Shown piece by piece: positions 13,440-24,540 of a stretch of DNA of 64,000 nt. Location of the stretch: positions 4,209,339 to 4,273,338 of the forward strand of contig JAQFVV010000050.1 in assembly GCA_028023455.1 (NCBI GenBank). Direction: 5' to 3'. The notes under the pieces are model-generated. The model was given only the letters and a program-made list of their open reading frames with translations. It was not told the origin of the DNA and did not search any database. Source of the DNA: Epiperipatus broadwayi (Eukaryota; Onychophora; Udeonychophora; Euonychophora; Peripatidae). Position 1 is the stretch's first letter. Each line of letters begins with the position of its first letter. The position numbers and the translations under genes are program-made.

Positions 13440-14120
13440 AGCTATTTCATAACTTCACTTTATAATGTATGATAAAGACGTTTTAACATTTTATAAAACA
13501 AATTCTATGTAATTATTTCATAATGTCACTTTATAACGTATGATAAAGACGTTTTAATATTTTATAAAACACATTCTATGTAATTATTTCATAATGTCAC
13601 TTTATAACGTATGATAAAGATGTTTTCATATTTTACAAAAAACAAATTCTATGTAATTATTTCATAACTTCATTTTATAACGTATGATAAACGTGTTCTA
13701 ATATTTTACAAAACAAATTCTATGTAGTTATTTCATAACTTCATTTTATAACGTATGATAAAGATGTTTTAATATTTTATAAAACAAATTCTATGTAGTT
13801 ATTTCATAACTTCACTTTATAACGTATGATAAACGTGTTCTAATATTTTACAAAACAAATTCTATGTAGTTATTTCATAACTTCATTTTATAACGTATGA
13901 TAAAGATGTTTTAATATTTTATAAAACAAATTCTATGTAGTTATTTCATAACTTCACTTTATAACGTATGATAAACATGTTCTAATATTTTACAAAACAA
14001 ATTCTATGTAGTTATTTCATAACTTCATTTTATAACGTATGATAAAGATGTTTTAATATTTTATAAAACAAATTCTATGTAATTATTTCATAACTTCACT
14101 TTATAACGTAAGACAAAGAT
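13440..14120. repeat. ~72 bp satellite, about 10 copies (left arm)
   Basis: The unit contains ATAACGTATGATAAA, TTTTATAAAACAAATTC and ATGTAATTATTTCATAA. Successive copies begin about 72 bp apart (near 13,461, 13,533, 13,606, 13,679 and so on to 14,108). In the second half units with AAAGATGTT alternate with units with AACGTGTTC, giving a ~144 bp higher-order period. The right arm has only about six copies. Confidence 0.85.
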
Positions 14121-14159
14121 GTTTTAATATTCTTATAACATAATTACCTTCCAGTTTTA

Positions 14160-15318
14160 CAATCCAGTTTATTCATAAAGAAGGCGGGTTATTTCATTTA
14201 TGGAGAGTCATGGCATAGCGTGGAGAGAATGAAGCCGCTAAATTACCCCATTATTATCATAATTCCTCTAGCAAAGGTTTCTTTTTCCATTTTAACGTTC
14301 CGTTAAAATTATATTTTAACGTGTCAAAAGAATTAAGTAATACACATTTTTCAAAACAAAAAATTTAATATGTTCTGCCTTTCTGTGTAAGACGAGAGAG
14401 AAAAAAAAGTTCTTTTCTTCCAACGACGTTCCTAATTTGAATACTGCCTCAGTTTAACTCAAGTATCTTTTCTTTTTTTCTTTTTAATGATTGGATAATT
14501 AATTTCTTTTCTTTTTTTTTTATTGAGACAGATAAAAAAAAATAAGATAACTTAACATTTTATTTAAATCCATCAATCACAAAATTAAAAATATGATTTT
14601 TCTTTTTTTTTTAACAAATTACAGCTTTATTGCGTTCCCAATTAGATTGAATCATGCTAGACGTTTTTAAATGGGGGGGGGGTCTTTTGAATATCTATAT
14701 GAGTAACAGCATAACTGTTTCATTACCCCTCACCAAATTTTGGGATAAAATCGCCTGGAAGTACGATTTCATTCCACATACTATACACATTATTTCTCAG
14801 TACTGCCTGGTTTTAGATATGCTGATGAATGGGTAAAATGAGCTGGAAAAGTGAATACATGAACCATAGCCTCCAATGCTGGAACAAATAGATGGCCAAG
14901 CACAAACTACCAGTACACACCGCCTCATGACGTCATGAGAAAATATCTCATTTTTAAGCACTACCTCTCTTGTACCTAGAAGCATCATCCAACTAAGAAT
15001 AGGAGCCAGAGAAAAAAAATCAATTTGGCACTCAGCCAACCCTGCTCAGCTTCGGTGAGTCTTAGGGGCTATCATTTGGCCTATCCATGAGACCAAGGCC
15101 TATACATGAGACCTATATATACGCACTGCTGGGCTATTCTTGGAGCATAACATCCAGGTCTGGATAGTGCTGAGCATATACTTCAGAGCATCATAGCACA
15201 ATGCATCCAAGCAGCCCTGCTCAATCATCCACCATCTCAACATGAAAAACAGAAGTTCATGCATCACTACACCACACTCACAAACTTTTTCCATCAGCTA
15301 TCTCTATTTTATTCTGAA
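14160..15318 (-). repeat. Left-arm copy of the region downstream of the Gag-like frame
   Basis: This segment is the inverted counterpart of 19,016-20,160. It has an AT-rich part with poly-T/poly-A stretches, a CRE-like TGACGTCATGAG near 14,928 and a TATATATA near 15,113. Frames of 60-80 codons in both arms (for example MAECQIDFFSLAPIL) are kept in both copies but resemble no family I know. Confidence 0.7.
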
Positions 15319-15827
15319 TCATAACTGCAACCTGGTTTGGAGAAACTGAGGATCATGATCAGTTCTCCTATAGTCCTCTTTTGTATGAAGAGATGACGTA
15401 CTTCTGGATCGTCTCTTTGTTGAAAATTTATCATGTTTAACATTACTGTGATGTCTTGCTTCTTCACTTCTGTATTTTCTTTGGAGATCATTGTTCCTGT
15501 TTGATCTTCTAATTATATGTGTCCGATATGGACCATGAACACCATCTGTGGATTTTCTCCTGTTCCTCTTCCATGGTGGTACTTCATTTTTATATAAAAG
15601 TTTCTTTTTAAATGGTTTTTCTGCCATAGTAATTATTTTTTTGGTATTTGCAAAGGTTTCTTGTTGTTTAATTTCTTTCACACTGATAAATCCCAAGTTT
15701 TCAGATTCCTTTTTGGTGTCTTTTCCTGCGTAAGCAACTATATTTTTAATAACTGTCTTTATATATTTTTTTTCTATACTCAATTTTTGATTTGAGTTTA
15801 TTAAGCTTTTGTTTATAATTTTTATAT
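15319..15827 (-). pseudogene. Inverted partial copy of the Gag-like frame (C-terminal third)
   Basis: The minus-strand frame ending at 15,319 encodes the same C-terminal sequence as the plus-strand frame ending at 19,015 (KTVIKNI, EVPPWKRNR, THIIRRSN and KRRSRSTS blocks), with a few substitutions. Homology stops at about 15,827 on this arm and 18,507 on the other, so the frame here has lost its N-terminal two thirds. The five residues before the break have no counterpart. This is the inner junction of the inverted duplication. Confidence 0.75.
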
Positions 15828-15884
15828 ATTTGGGTTGAAATGACATTTTGGTTAGTAATAGATGGTCTTCCTCATATCAATATA

Positions 15885-17218
15885 ATGCTGTATAAACCAT
15901 AAATGCTTGACTGCTTCTAAGGTTCTTCTCTTAAATGAACAAATGAATTATTGTATAAACCATAAATGCTTGACTACTAAAATAATGAAATGCTGTATAA
16001 ACCATAAATGCTTGACTGCTTCTAAGGTTCTTACCTTAAATGAATTCAAAATGAATTATTGTATAAATCATAAATGCTTGACTGCTTCTAAGGTTCTTCT
16101 CTTAAATGAACACATGAATTATTGTATAAACCATAAATGCTTGACTGCTTCTAAGGTTCTTACCTTAAATGAATTCAAAATGAATTATTGTATAAACCAT
16201 AAGTGCTTGACTGCTTCAAAATGAATTATTGTATAAACCATAAATGCTTGACTGCTTCTAAGGTTCTTCTCTTAAATGAACAAATGAATTATTGTATAAA
16301 CCATAAATGCTTGACTACTAAAATAATGAAATGCTGTATAAACCATAAATGCTTGACTGCTTCTAAGGTTCTTACCTTAAATGAATTCAAAATGAATTAT
16401 TGTATAAACCATAAGTGCTTGACTGCTTCAAAATGAACTATTGTATAAACCATAAATGCTTGACTGCTTCTAGGGTTCTTACCTTAAATGAATTATATTT
16501 CCAAGCTTCTTCTCATAAAGGAATACAAAAATGAACTATTGTTGAAGTAGGATGTTTCCAAGCTTCTTCTCATAAAGGAATTAATGAACTATTGTTGAAT
16601 TAGAATATTCACAAGCTTCTTCCTATAAATAAATTCAAAATGAACTATTATTGAATTAGAATATTTCCAAGCTTCTTCTCATAAAGGAATTAATGAACTA
16701 TTGTTGAATTAGAATATTCACAAGCTTCTTCCCATAAATGAATTCAAAATGAACTATTATTGAATTAGAATATTTCCAAGCTTCTTCTCATAGAGGAAGT
16801 AATGAACTATTGTTGAAATTGCAAATTAATTGTTATTTAATAAATTTTTTTTGTTACTAAAATTAAATTGGTTATCCAGTTGTCCAGTTTTGTTTATTTA
16901 TCACATCACTCACCAATTATAGCACTGGTTCATGAGAATCTCATGTTCTCTGAGCTACGTCTGACATAACTTGACCTAGGCCAGTCAGGTTGTAGTGAGA
17001 TGGAACTCTAATGGCGCTCTTTGGGAAACCAAACATAGAAATATTTAGATGTTTCCAGTCTCTATGTACTACATCCTCTGATGAGCAGGAAATATTGTTG
17101 TAGGGGGGCATTAACATCTGCATTAAGAATATCAATTGATAATTCCTTCCTGCAGCATGCTCATCAGAAAATTGTTACAACTGACGTAATAAAACGGTTG
17201 TATGGCGGACCGGTTACA
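15885..17218 (+). repeat. Internal LTR-like direct copy of the right end (5' truncated)
   Basis: From about 15,885 the sequence follows the right end (20,811-21,933) in the same orientation: tandem units, then the ~0.4 kb terminal block, ending GGTTACA at 17,218. Bases 17,219-17,240 then read TTTGGCGTCCAACTGTGAGG. The gypsy element in this window has TGGCGTCCCAAC directly after its 5' LTR. By that analogy this is the 5' LTR of the original element, missing its first part (about 150 bp if the LTR starts at the TGTAACAGAG near 20,666). Confidence 0.6.
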
Positions 17219-17390
17219 TTTGGCGTCCAACTGTGAGGCTTTATCCAGCTAGCCTAACCATAGGCACCTATTACATTGTCATCCAACTATGAGGCTTTAT
17301 CTAGCTAGCCTACTCATAGGCCGGTTAATTTGCCACCCTACTGTGAGGTCCGATCTAGCTAGCCTACTCATAGGCATAAGCAGATCACGA
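17219..17390 (+). promoter_or_regulatory. Primer-site-like leader made of three ~50 bp repeats
   Basis: Three diverged direct copies follow the LTR-like end. Each has a (G/A)TCCAACT-like start, a TGTGAGG or TATGAGG block, CTAGCTAGCCTA or CAGCTAGCCTA, and (A/T)CATAGGC. They start near 17,221, 17,278 and 17,331. The first copy directly follows the LTR-like end and begins TGGCGTCCAAC, as at the gypsy element's leader. A triplicated primer/leader region is unusual. I cannot identify the matching tRNA by eye. Confidence 0.5.
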
Positions 17391-17578
17391 TTCTGTAATA
17401 TGAACAGTGCATATGATGTAGTGATGTAATTTGTTCAGGAAGGATGGAAAAATAAAAGTCTAAAAGAAAAACACAAAATGAATGACATAAAGAATGAAAC
17501 AGGCATTTCAAAGAAGATGGAGTAAGGTCATGGTGTCGATGGAGAGAGAAGCTTACTGATTCAGAAAACAAAGGAGAA

Positions 17579-19015
17579 ATGGTAAACATGGAGGCTCAAA
17601 AAACAGAAAAGATAGCTATGATAGCTCAGATAATACAAATTATAAAAGCAGACCAAAAGAAAAGAGACAAACAGAGAGAAGAAGATAACCAAAAATGGGA
17701 TAAACAAAGAGAAGAAGATAACCAAAAATGGGATAAACAAAGAGAAGAAGATAACCAAAAATTGGATAAACAAAGAGAAGAAGATAACCAAAAATGGGAT
17801 AAACAAAGAGAAGAAGATAACCGAAAATGGGATAAACAAAGAAAAGAAGATATCAAATGAAGAGAAGAATATAACCAAAAATGGGATAAACAAAGAGAAG
17901 AATATAACAAGCAAGCAATAGAAGCAAACCAAAGAATAGAAAAACGAATTAAAGAAGCAGTGGAAAAACAGAATGAAAAGTTCAACCAGTTAATGAAAAA
18001 AATAACTCAGTCTAAAAAATTGGATGAGGAAGAGACTTTGAAATTTCCAACCAAAGACATTTTAAAGGAATCACAAATTGAATACCCTATTACTGATGAA
18101 GCAAGATTTGAGATTGTTAAAAAGGAAGAAATTGAAATTACGAATGGTGATCTTGAAATTATTGGTCTACCTTCAGAAAAAAGTCTGATTATGGAATATA
18201 CCTCTGAAATTGAAAATAAAGAAGCAGTATATACAGAAGCTGAAACTGAAATATCAAACACAGCAAAAGAGTTTCAAATGGATGAAAATGAATCTAATAA
18301 AGCAAAATTAAAATCTTCTAATCTTCAAGAAGATGAAAAACATGAAAATGAACATAATCAAAAACTTAATTCTCATATAACTAAGGAACTGTCCAATATA
18401 GAAGAAAATGTTTCAGAAAAGTTGTCTGATATATGCTATGAAATAGTAACAGAGATAGAGAAAGAAACCATAAATTGGAAAGAGAAGTGTGTTAGTCCTC
18501 AGCCATATATAAAAATTATAAACAAAAGCTTAATAAACTCAAATCAAAAATTGAGTACAGAAAAAAAATATATAAAGACAGTTATTAAAAATATAATTGC
18601 TTACGCAGGAAAAGACGCCAAAAAGGAATCTGAAAACTCGGGATTTATCAGTGTGAAAAAAATTAAGCAACAAGAAACCTTTACAAATACCAAAAAAATA
18701 ATTACTATGGCAGAAAAACCATTTAAAAAGAAACTTTTATATAAAAATGAAGTACCACCATGGAAGAGGAACAGAAAAAAATTCACAGATGGTGTTCATG
18801 GTCCATATCGGACGCATATAATTAGAAGATCAAACAGTAACAATGATCTCCAAAGAAAATACAGAAGTGAAGAAGCAAGACATCACAGTAATGTTAAACA
18901 TGATAAATTTTCAACAAAGAGACGATCCAGAAGTACGTCACCTCATAATACAAAAGAGGACTATAGGAGAACTGATCATGATCCTCAGTTTCTCCAAACC
19001 AGGTTGCAGTTATGA
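17579..19015 (+). pseudogene. Gag-like coiled-coil frame with 33-bp internal repeats and one in-frame stop
   Basis: A single frame runs from ATG at 17,579 to a stop at 19,013-19,015 (479 codons), interrupted once by TGA at 17,858-17,860. Residues ~30-100 are an 11-residue repeat (DKQREEDNQKW) encoded by a 33-bp tandem unit. This is strongly charged and predicted to form a long coiled coil, like the N-terminal part of many Ty3/gypsy Gag proteins. The middle is Glu/Lys-rich and acidic. The C-terminus is basic (KKKLLYKNE, WKRNRKK, KRRSRSTS), which could bind nucleic acid, but no CCHC zinc knuckle is visible. It follows the LTR-like end by ~360 bp. Assignment as Gag rests on position and coiled coil, not on a capsid motif. 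Confidence 0.5.
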
Positions 19016-20160
19016 TTCAGAATAAAATAGAGATAGCTGATGGAAAAAGTTTGTGAGTGTGGTGTAGTGATGCATGAACTTGTGTTTTTCATGTTGAGAT
19101 GGTGGATGATTGAGCAGGGCTGCTTGGATGCATTGTGTTATGATGCTCTGAAGTATATGCTCAGCACTATCCCGACCTGGATGTTGTGCTCCAAGAGTAG
19201 TCCAGCAGTGCGTATATATAGGTCTCATGGATAGGCCAAATGATAGCCCCTAAGACTCACCAAAGCTGAGCAGGGTTGGCTGAGTGCCAAATTGATTTTT
19301 TTTCTCTGGCTCCTATTCTTGATTGGATGATACTTCTAGGTACAAGAGAGGTAGTGCTTAAAAATGAGATATTTTCTCGTGACGTCATGAGGTGGTGTGT
19401 ACTGGTAGTTTGTGTTTGGCCATCTATTTGTCCCAGCATTGGAGGCTATGGTTCATGTATTCACTTTTCCAGCTCATCTTACTCATTCATCAGCATATCT
19501 AAAACCAGGCAGTACTGAGAAATAATGTGTATAGTATGTGGAATGAAATCGTACTTCCAGGCGATTTCATCCCAAAATTTGGTGAGGGGTAATGAAACAG
19601 TTATGCTGTTACTCATATAGATATTCAAAAGACCCCCCCCCCATTTAAAAACGTCTAGCGTGATTCAATCTAATTGGGAACGCAATAAAGCTGTAATTTG
19701 TTAAAAAAAAAAGAAAAATCATATTTTTAATTTTGTGATTGATGGATTTAAATAAAATGTTAAGTTATCTTATGTCTCAATAAAAAAAATAAAAGAAATT
19801 AATTATCCAATCATTAAAAAGAAAAAAAGAAAAGATACTTGAGTTAAACTGAGGCAGTATTCAAATTAGGAACGTCGTCGGAAGAAAAGAACTTTTTTTT
19901 TCTCTCTCGTCTTACACAGAGAGGCAGAACATATTAAATTTTTTGTTTTAAAAAAAGTGTATTACTTAATTCTTTTGACACGTTAAAATATAATTTTAAC
20001 GGAACGTTAAAATGGAAAAAGAAACCTTTGCTAGAGGAATTATGATAATAATGGGGTAATTTAGCGGCTTCATTCTCTCCACGCTATGCCATGACTCTCC
20101 ATAAATGAAATAACCCACCTTCTTTATGAATAAACTGGATTGTAAAACTGGAAGGTAATT
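19016..20160 (+). other. Element region between Gag-like frame and satellites
   Basis: This has no RT or integrase motif. Short frames (19,040-19,234; 19,276-19,518) recur inverted in the left arm. The segment contains TATATATAGG near 19,211, GTGACGTCATGAG near 19,380 and an inverted pair near 19,960-20,010 (ACGTTAAAAT and ATTTTAACG). Confidence 0.5.
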
Positions 20161-20184
20161 ATGTTATAAGAATATTAAAACATC

Positions 20185-20600
20185 TTTATCTTACGTTATA
20201 AAGTGAAGTTATGAAATAATTACATAGAATTTGTTTTATAAAATATTAAAACATCTTTATCATACGTTATAAAATGAAGTTATGAAATAACTACATAGAA
20301 TTTGTTTTGTAAAATATTAGAACACGTTTATCATATGTTATAAAATGAAGTTATGAAATAATTACATAGAATTTGTTTTTTGTAAAATATGAAAACATCT
20401 TTATCATACGTTATAAAGTGACATTATGAAATAATTACATAGAATGTGTTTTATAAAATATTAAAACGTCTTTATCATACGTTATAAAGTGACATTATGA
20501 AATAATTACATAGAATTTGTTTTATAAAATGTTAAAACGTCTTTATCATACATTATAAAGTGAAGTTATGAAATAGCTACACGCAAATTTATTTATAAAA
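20185..20600. repeat. ~72 bp satellite, about six copies (right arm)
   Basis: This is the reverse complement of the 13,440-14,120 array, with the same TTTATCATACGTTATAAA core at about 72 bp spacing but fewer units. The copy-number difference shows the arms have diverged by unequal exchange or slippage since the inverted duplication. Confidence 0.85.
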
Positions 20601-20799
20601 ATATTTGAACGTATTTACTATATTAATTAGAAATGCTTTAATTGCATATTACTTCTATCTGGGTAATGTAACAGAGTTTATGTATAAGAATATACTTCTA
20701 TATTTGGCTAAATTATAAATGCCTCAATTATCAAATGATAAATGCTCTACAAACCAAGAATTGCTGAGTTCAAATGTCTACCAATCGGTAATAATTCAT

Positions 20800-21933
20800 A
20801 AAATGATGAAATGCTGTATAAATCATAAATACTTGACTGCTTCTAAGGTTCTTCTCTTAAATGAACAAATGAATTATTGTATAAACCATAAATGCTTGAC
20901 TACTAAAATAATGAAATGCTGTATAAACCATAAATGCTTGACTGCTTCTAAGGTTCTTACCTTAAATGAATTCAAAATGAATTATTGTATAAACCATAAG
21001 TGCTTGACTGCTTCAAAATGAATTATTGTATAAACCATAAATGCTTGACTGCTTCTAAGGTTCTTCTCTTAAATGAACAAATGAATTATTGTATAAACCA
21101 TAAATGCTTGACTACTAAAATAATGAAATGCTGTATAAACCATAAATGCTTGACTGCTTCTAAGGTTCTTACCTTAAATGAATTCAAAATGAATTATTGT
21201 ATAAACCATAAGTGCTTGACTGCTTCAAAATGAATTATTGTATAAACCATAAATGCTTGACTGCTTCTAAGGTTCTTCTCATAAAGGAATACAAAAACAA
21301 ACTATTGTTGAATTGGAATATTTCCAAGCTTCTTCTCATAAAGGAATACAAAAATGAACTATTGTTGAAGTAGGATGTTTCCAAGCTTCTTCTCATAAAG
21401 GAATTAATGAACTATTGTTGAATTAGAATATTCACAAGCTTCTTCCCATAAATGAATTCAAAATGAACTATTATTGAATTAGAATATTTCCAAGCTTCTT
21501 CTCATAGAGGAAGTAATGAACTATTGTTGAAATTGCAAATTAATTGTTATTTAATAAATTTTTTTTTGTTACTAAAATTAAATTGGTTATCCAGTTGTCC
21601 AGTTTTGTTTATTTATCGCATCACTCACCAATTATAGCACTGGTTCATGAGAATCTCATGTTCTCTGAGCTACGTCTGACATAACTTGACCTAGGCCAGT
21701 CAGGTTGTAGTGAGATGGAACTCTAATGGCGCTCTTTGGGAAACCAAACATAGAAATATTTAGATGTTTCCAGTCTCTATGTACTACATCCTCTGATGAG
21801 CAGGAAATATTGTTGTAGGGGGGCATTAACATCTGCATTAAGAATATCAATTGATAGTTCCTTCCTGCAGCATGCTCATCAGAAAATTGTTACAACTGAC
21901 GTAATAAAACAGTTGTATGGCGGTCCGGTTACA
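20800..21933 (+). repeat. Right terminal repeat (3' LTR-like) with tandem arrays
   Basis: This region matches 15,885-17,218 in direct orientation and 11,889-13,020 inverted. The LTR may begin upstream at TGTAACAGAG near 20,666, giving TG at one end and CA (GGTTACA) at the other, about 1.27 kb. The (TA)n on the right hides any target duplication. Frames at 20,719-21,233 are translations of the array. Confidence 0.6.
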
Positions 21934-22239
21934 ATATATATATATATATACACATTGCAAATATATTGGCATTTGGCAAAACCTAAAAAATAAAAGTAAA
22001 TTTAGATTTTTTTTTGACTAATTTTTTTTAAGAAAAAAAAATAATGTACAATGAAAGTTAAATTATTCTTTCATATTTTTTTTAATTAAGTAGAAATAAA
22101 AATTAGAATTGGAGAGAACAAAAGACACAAATTACCAATCTAGATAAGAGAAAGTAAAAATATTTCAACTAATTAAAGATGGCAGAATTATGCTGAAAAA
22201 AATAAAAACTTTGTAACATAAATTTTATAAAGAATATAT

Positions 22240-22640
22240 AAGATTATCAACGTATATTTTGACAAACAAAAGATATGCACAGAAGTCTGAAAACTGGACC
22301 TCTAGTATAAAAAGGAGGTGTTCGATTGGAGAAACGTGTTGGCTTGCCTGATATTTCTTTGGTTGGGTTTGGATTAAAGAATCCAGACAACTCTACGATG
22401 AAAAAGTTATTCATACGAGAGTAGACCGGAGATTTAGCTAACATCATTACCGATGGACACAAGAGAAGCTTACGCGACTAGCCTATGGAACCAGCACCAA
22501 GATCAACTAATAATCAAAGGCCGTGAGCTCGTTTTAACCCTGAAGAACTATGCATAGTTATCTACAACCATCGTGAATTCACAAAACTTACCGGTAAGTT
22601 AAGACTACTTATTCCTGATTGTGACAAAATTAAACGTTTG
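22240..22640 (+). promoter_or_regulatory. Promoter-like block with TATA motif and splice-donor motif
   Basis: A GC-richer island holds TATAAAAAGG near 22,308. About 285 bp downstream is ACCGGTAAGTTAAG, whose GGTAAGT is a near-ideal 5' splice site. No long frame lies between them. It could be an untranslated first exon of a host gene or an LTR fragment (a similar TATA-like block is at 8,927). There is no second copy in the window to prove a repeat. Confidence 0.25.
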
Positions 22641-24039
22641 CAAACAAGTCTTAAAATAATCCCAATATAGACATTAATTTTCTTATTAAAGAGACTTTCA
22701 TTTAAATAATTTTATACAAGATCATGGAAATGAATTGTAATAAGTGAACATTATTAAATTACTTTATCCAACTGTTTTTTTTATAAATTGATTCATGTTC
22801 TCTCCAGTTTAGTTAATTCGTTATTTAACTTAACAAATATTTTTAGTTTGTTGGAATAAAAAAGATTTTACTTTTATCAACCTTCTTCATTATGCGTTAT
22901 TAATAATAGTTATTATTTTTTATTATTAAATTTATTATTAGTTTAATAAGATTTAAAACATGATTTATCTTTGCCAATATGTTTCAATAAGCCCAGGAAT
23001 AATAATCTTAAAAAAATAATTCTCGTTACGGTATGATGTAATACCGATTAGTTTAAAAGTATTTTCTTTTTTTATTCGTGAGACGTTATTTGACTATTTC
23101 AGCGGTCTCTTTAGAATAAAAGGACCTGGCACCCATATTAAATAAATTAAAAGCTGATTTTGTCAATAGCATAATTCTCAACAATTAATAGGCCGAGTTT
23201 GATCAGGAAATATAGTTATGTTTTTAGTAATAGAAATACAACTTTCTTCTTTTCGACATAACTTGATCAACTCACGCGCAGTTTATATTAGCGTGTAGAG
23301 GCCTAGAAAAATGGAAAACGTTATAATATATATATGTGTGTGTGTATGTGTGTATAATTTAATGTTTTCATGATTATATGATGTAAACAAAGTATTTTTG
23401 GAGTTAAACTGAGTATTATATTGTATTACTTCCCCAGCGTTTCGATGAAATAACATCCAGTTTTTAAAAAAAAAACTGTCATATATCAACTAGTAACAAT
23501 ATTGGATGTGAGATAGAGAATGAGATTGAGCAATAATTCAGTATTCAAAATATATGGGTTAACTTGACTTTGAAAATGGCTGTTGTTATTTCATCAAAAT
23601 GTTGGAAAGTAAAACAAAATAATACATGGTTTTACCCAAAAAATATTTTGCTAAATATATATATAAAGAGTATTGGCAAATATATTTATCTTAATGAAGT
23701 CAAAACAGTTCTTCATAATCTTAAAAATAAAAAAATGCAAATTCTCATAAATAGTGATGACATTTCGCTTCAAAAATATTGGAACTTTTTAGGAAATACA
23801 TGGGCCCATTAAGTTTCTTGTTCTAATTTTCAAAACAAATGGAGTAATCAAGATTTCAATAATTATTATGGAATGTCATTATTATCCACTAGAGCAAAAA
23901 TACTTTCAATAATTTTAAGTCAATTACTTGCCATTTTAGATGAATAGCTATCAGAGTCTCGGTGTCAGTTTTAGAGAATCAAGAAGCATGGTAGATTAGT
24001 TTTCATTGCCTGTGGCTGATGCAAAGGATTGATTATTAT

Positions 24040-24540
24040 AAAAGACAATATCTCATCATAAAAAAATTACTACAACTAAGTCAGCTATATATAGAACTAT
24101 TATTACACCTAATTTATTGTATGGAAGCAAAACTTGGACATGCTATCAGCATAATACAAAGACATTAGAAATGTTTCATTTAAGAATATTCTGTAAAATT
24201 CTAAAAATACAATAACAAGATTATAAAAATTATCAATATGTTTTTCAAACTTTTTGGATACAATACTTGAGAATTCATTAATGTAAAATTACACTTTCAT
24301 TGGTTTGGATATGTAAAATGAAAGATCAATACAAGATTTTCTAAAGGAATGTTTTGCAGTGGACTTAAGTATAGTTTTCATAAAAGAAGAATCCATCTAT
24401 ATTATAAGTATTATCCCAAAAACATTGTAAAAAAAATCAACATCAATTATTTCTGTTGGAACAGAATACACTGCAGAGCTATAATTAGATATGGTGGTAA
24501 AATGTTTCAGAAAGAAAAGTTTTACGGTAAAAATTAAAAG
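24040..24540 (+). pseudogene. Decayed LINE, C-terminal part of reverse transcriptase ORF
   Basis: Broken plus-strand frames read TTTKSAIYRTIITPNLLYGSKTWTCYQ (split here: IITPNLLYGSKTW then TCYQHNTK), then LEMFHLRIFCKILKIQ. A last frame (24,349-24,537) has GLKYSFHKRR, NIVKKININYFCWNR and IIRYGGK. The order (YGS-TW, a basic helix, a GEL-K-G-R-like block, a K-x-L-K/W block) is that of the region after the catalytic domain in non-LTR retrotransposon ORF2. It differs from the RTE copy at 3.7 kb, so this is another LINE family. Confidence 0.5.

Larger units (their letters stand above)
11889..21933 (+). mobile_element. 10 kb composite LTR-type element with long inverted arms, inserted in a TA run
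   Basis: The element starts TGTAACCGGACTGCC at 11,889 and ends GGTCCGGTTACA at 21,933, with TA runs on both sides. The left arm (11,889 to about 15,827) is the inverted complement of the right arm (about 18,507-21,933). Arm lengths differ mainly because the satellites have different copy numbers. A third terminal copy, in the same orientation as the right end, lies inside at about 15,885-17,218. It is followed by TTTGGCGTCCAAC, which resembles the start of an LTR-retrotransposon leader, and by a Gag-like frame. I read this as a non-autonomous LTR element (truncated 5' LTR, leader, gag-like frame, 3' LTR) to which an inverted copy of its own 3' half is joined. No protease, RT, RNase H or integrase is visible. 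Confidence 0.65.

Noticed and set aside
13440-14120. CRISPR-like regular repeats
   Set aside because: Units are head-to-tail with no unique spacers, in an animal-type genome and inside a transposon.
15907-16436. Repeated NYCINHKCLTASK peptides (also at 12.9 kb and 20.7-21.2 kb), possibly a repeat protein
   Set aside because: They come from tandem DNA units, whose spacing happens to keep frame for a few units. Indels break it elsewhere.
17561-17985. Phe/Ser/Leu-rich minus-strand frames with repeats, possibly membrane proteins
   Set aside because: They are the antisense of the 33-bp coiled-coil repeat of the Gag-like frame.
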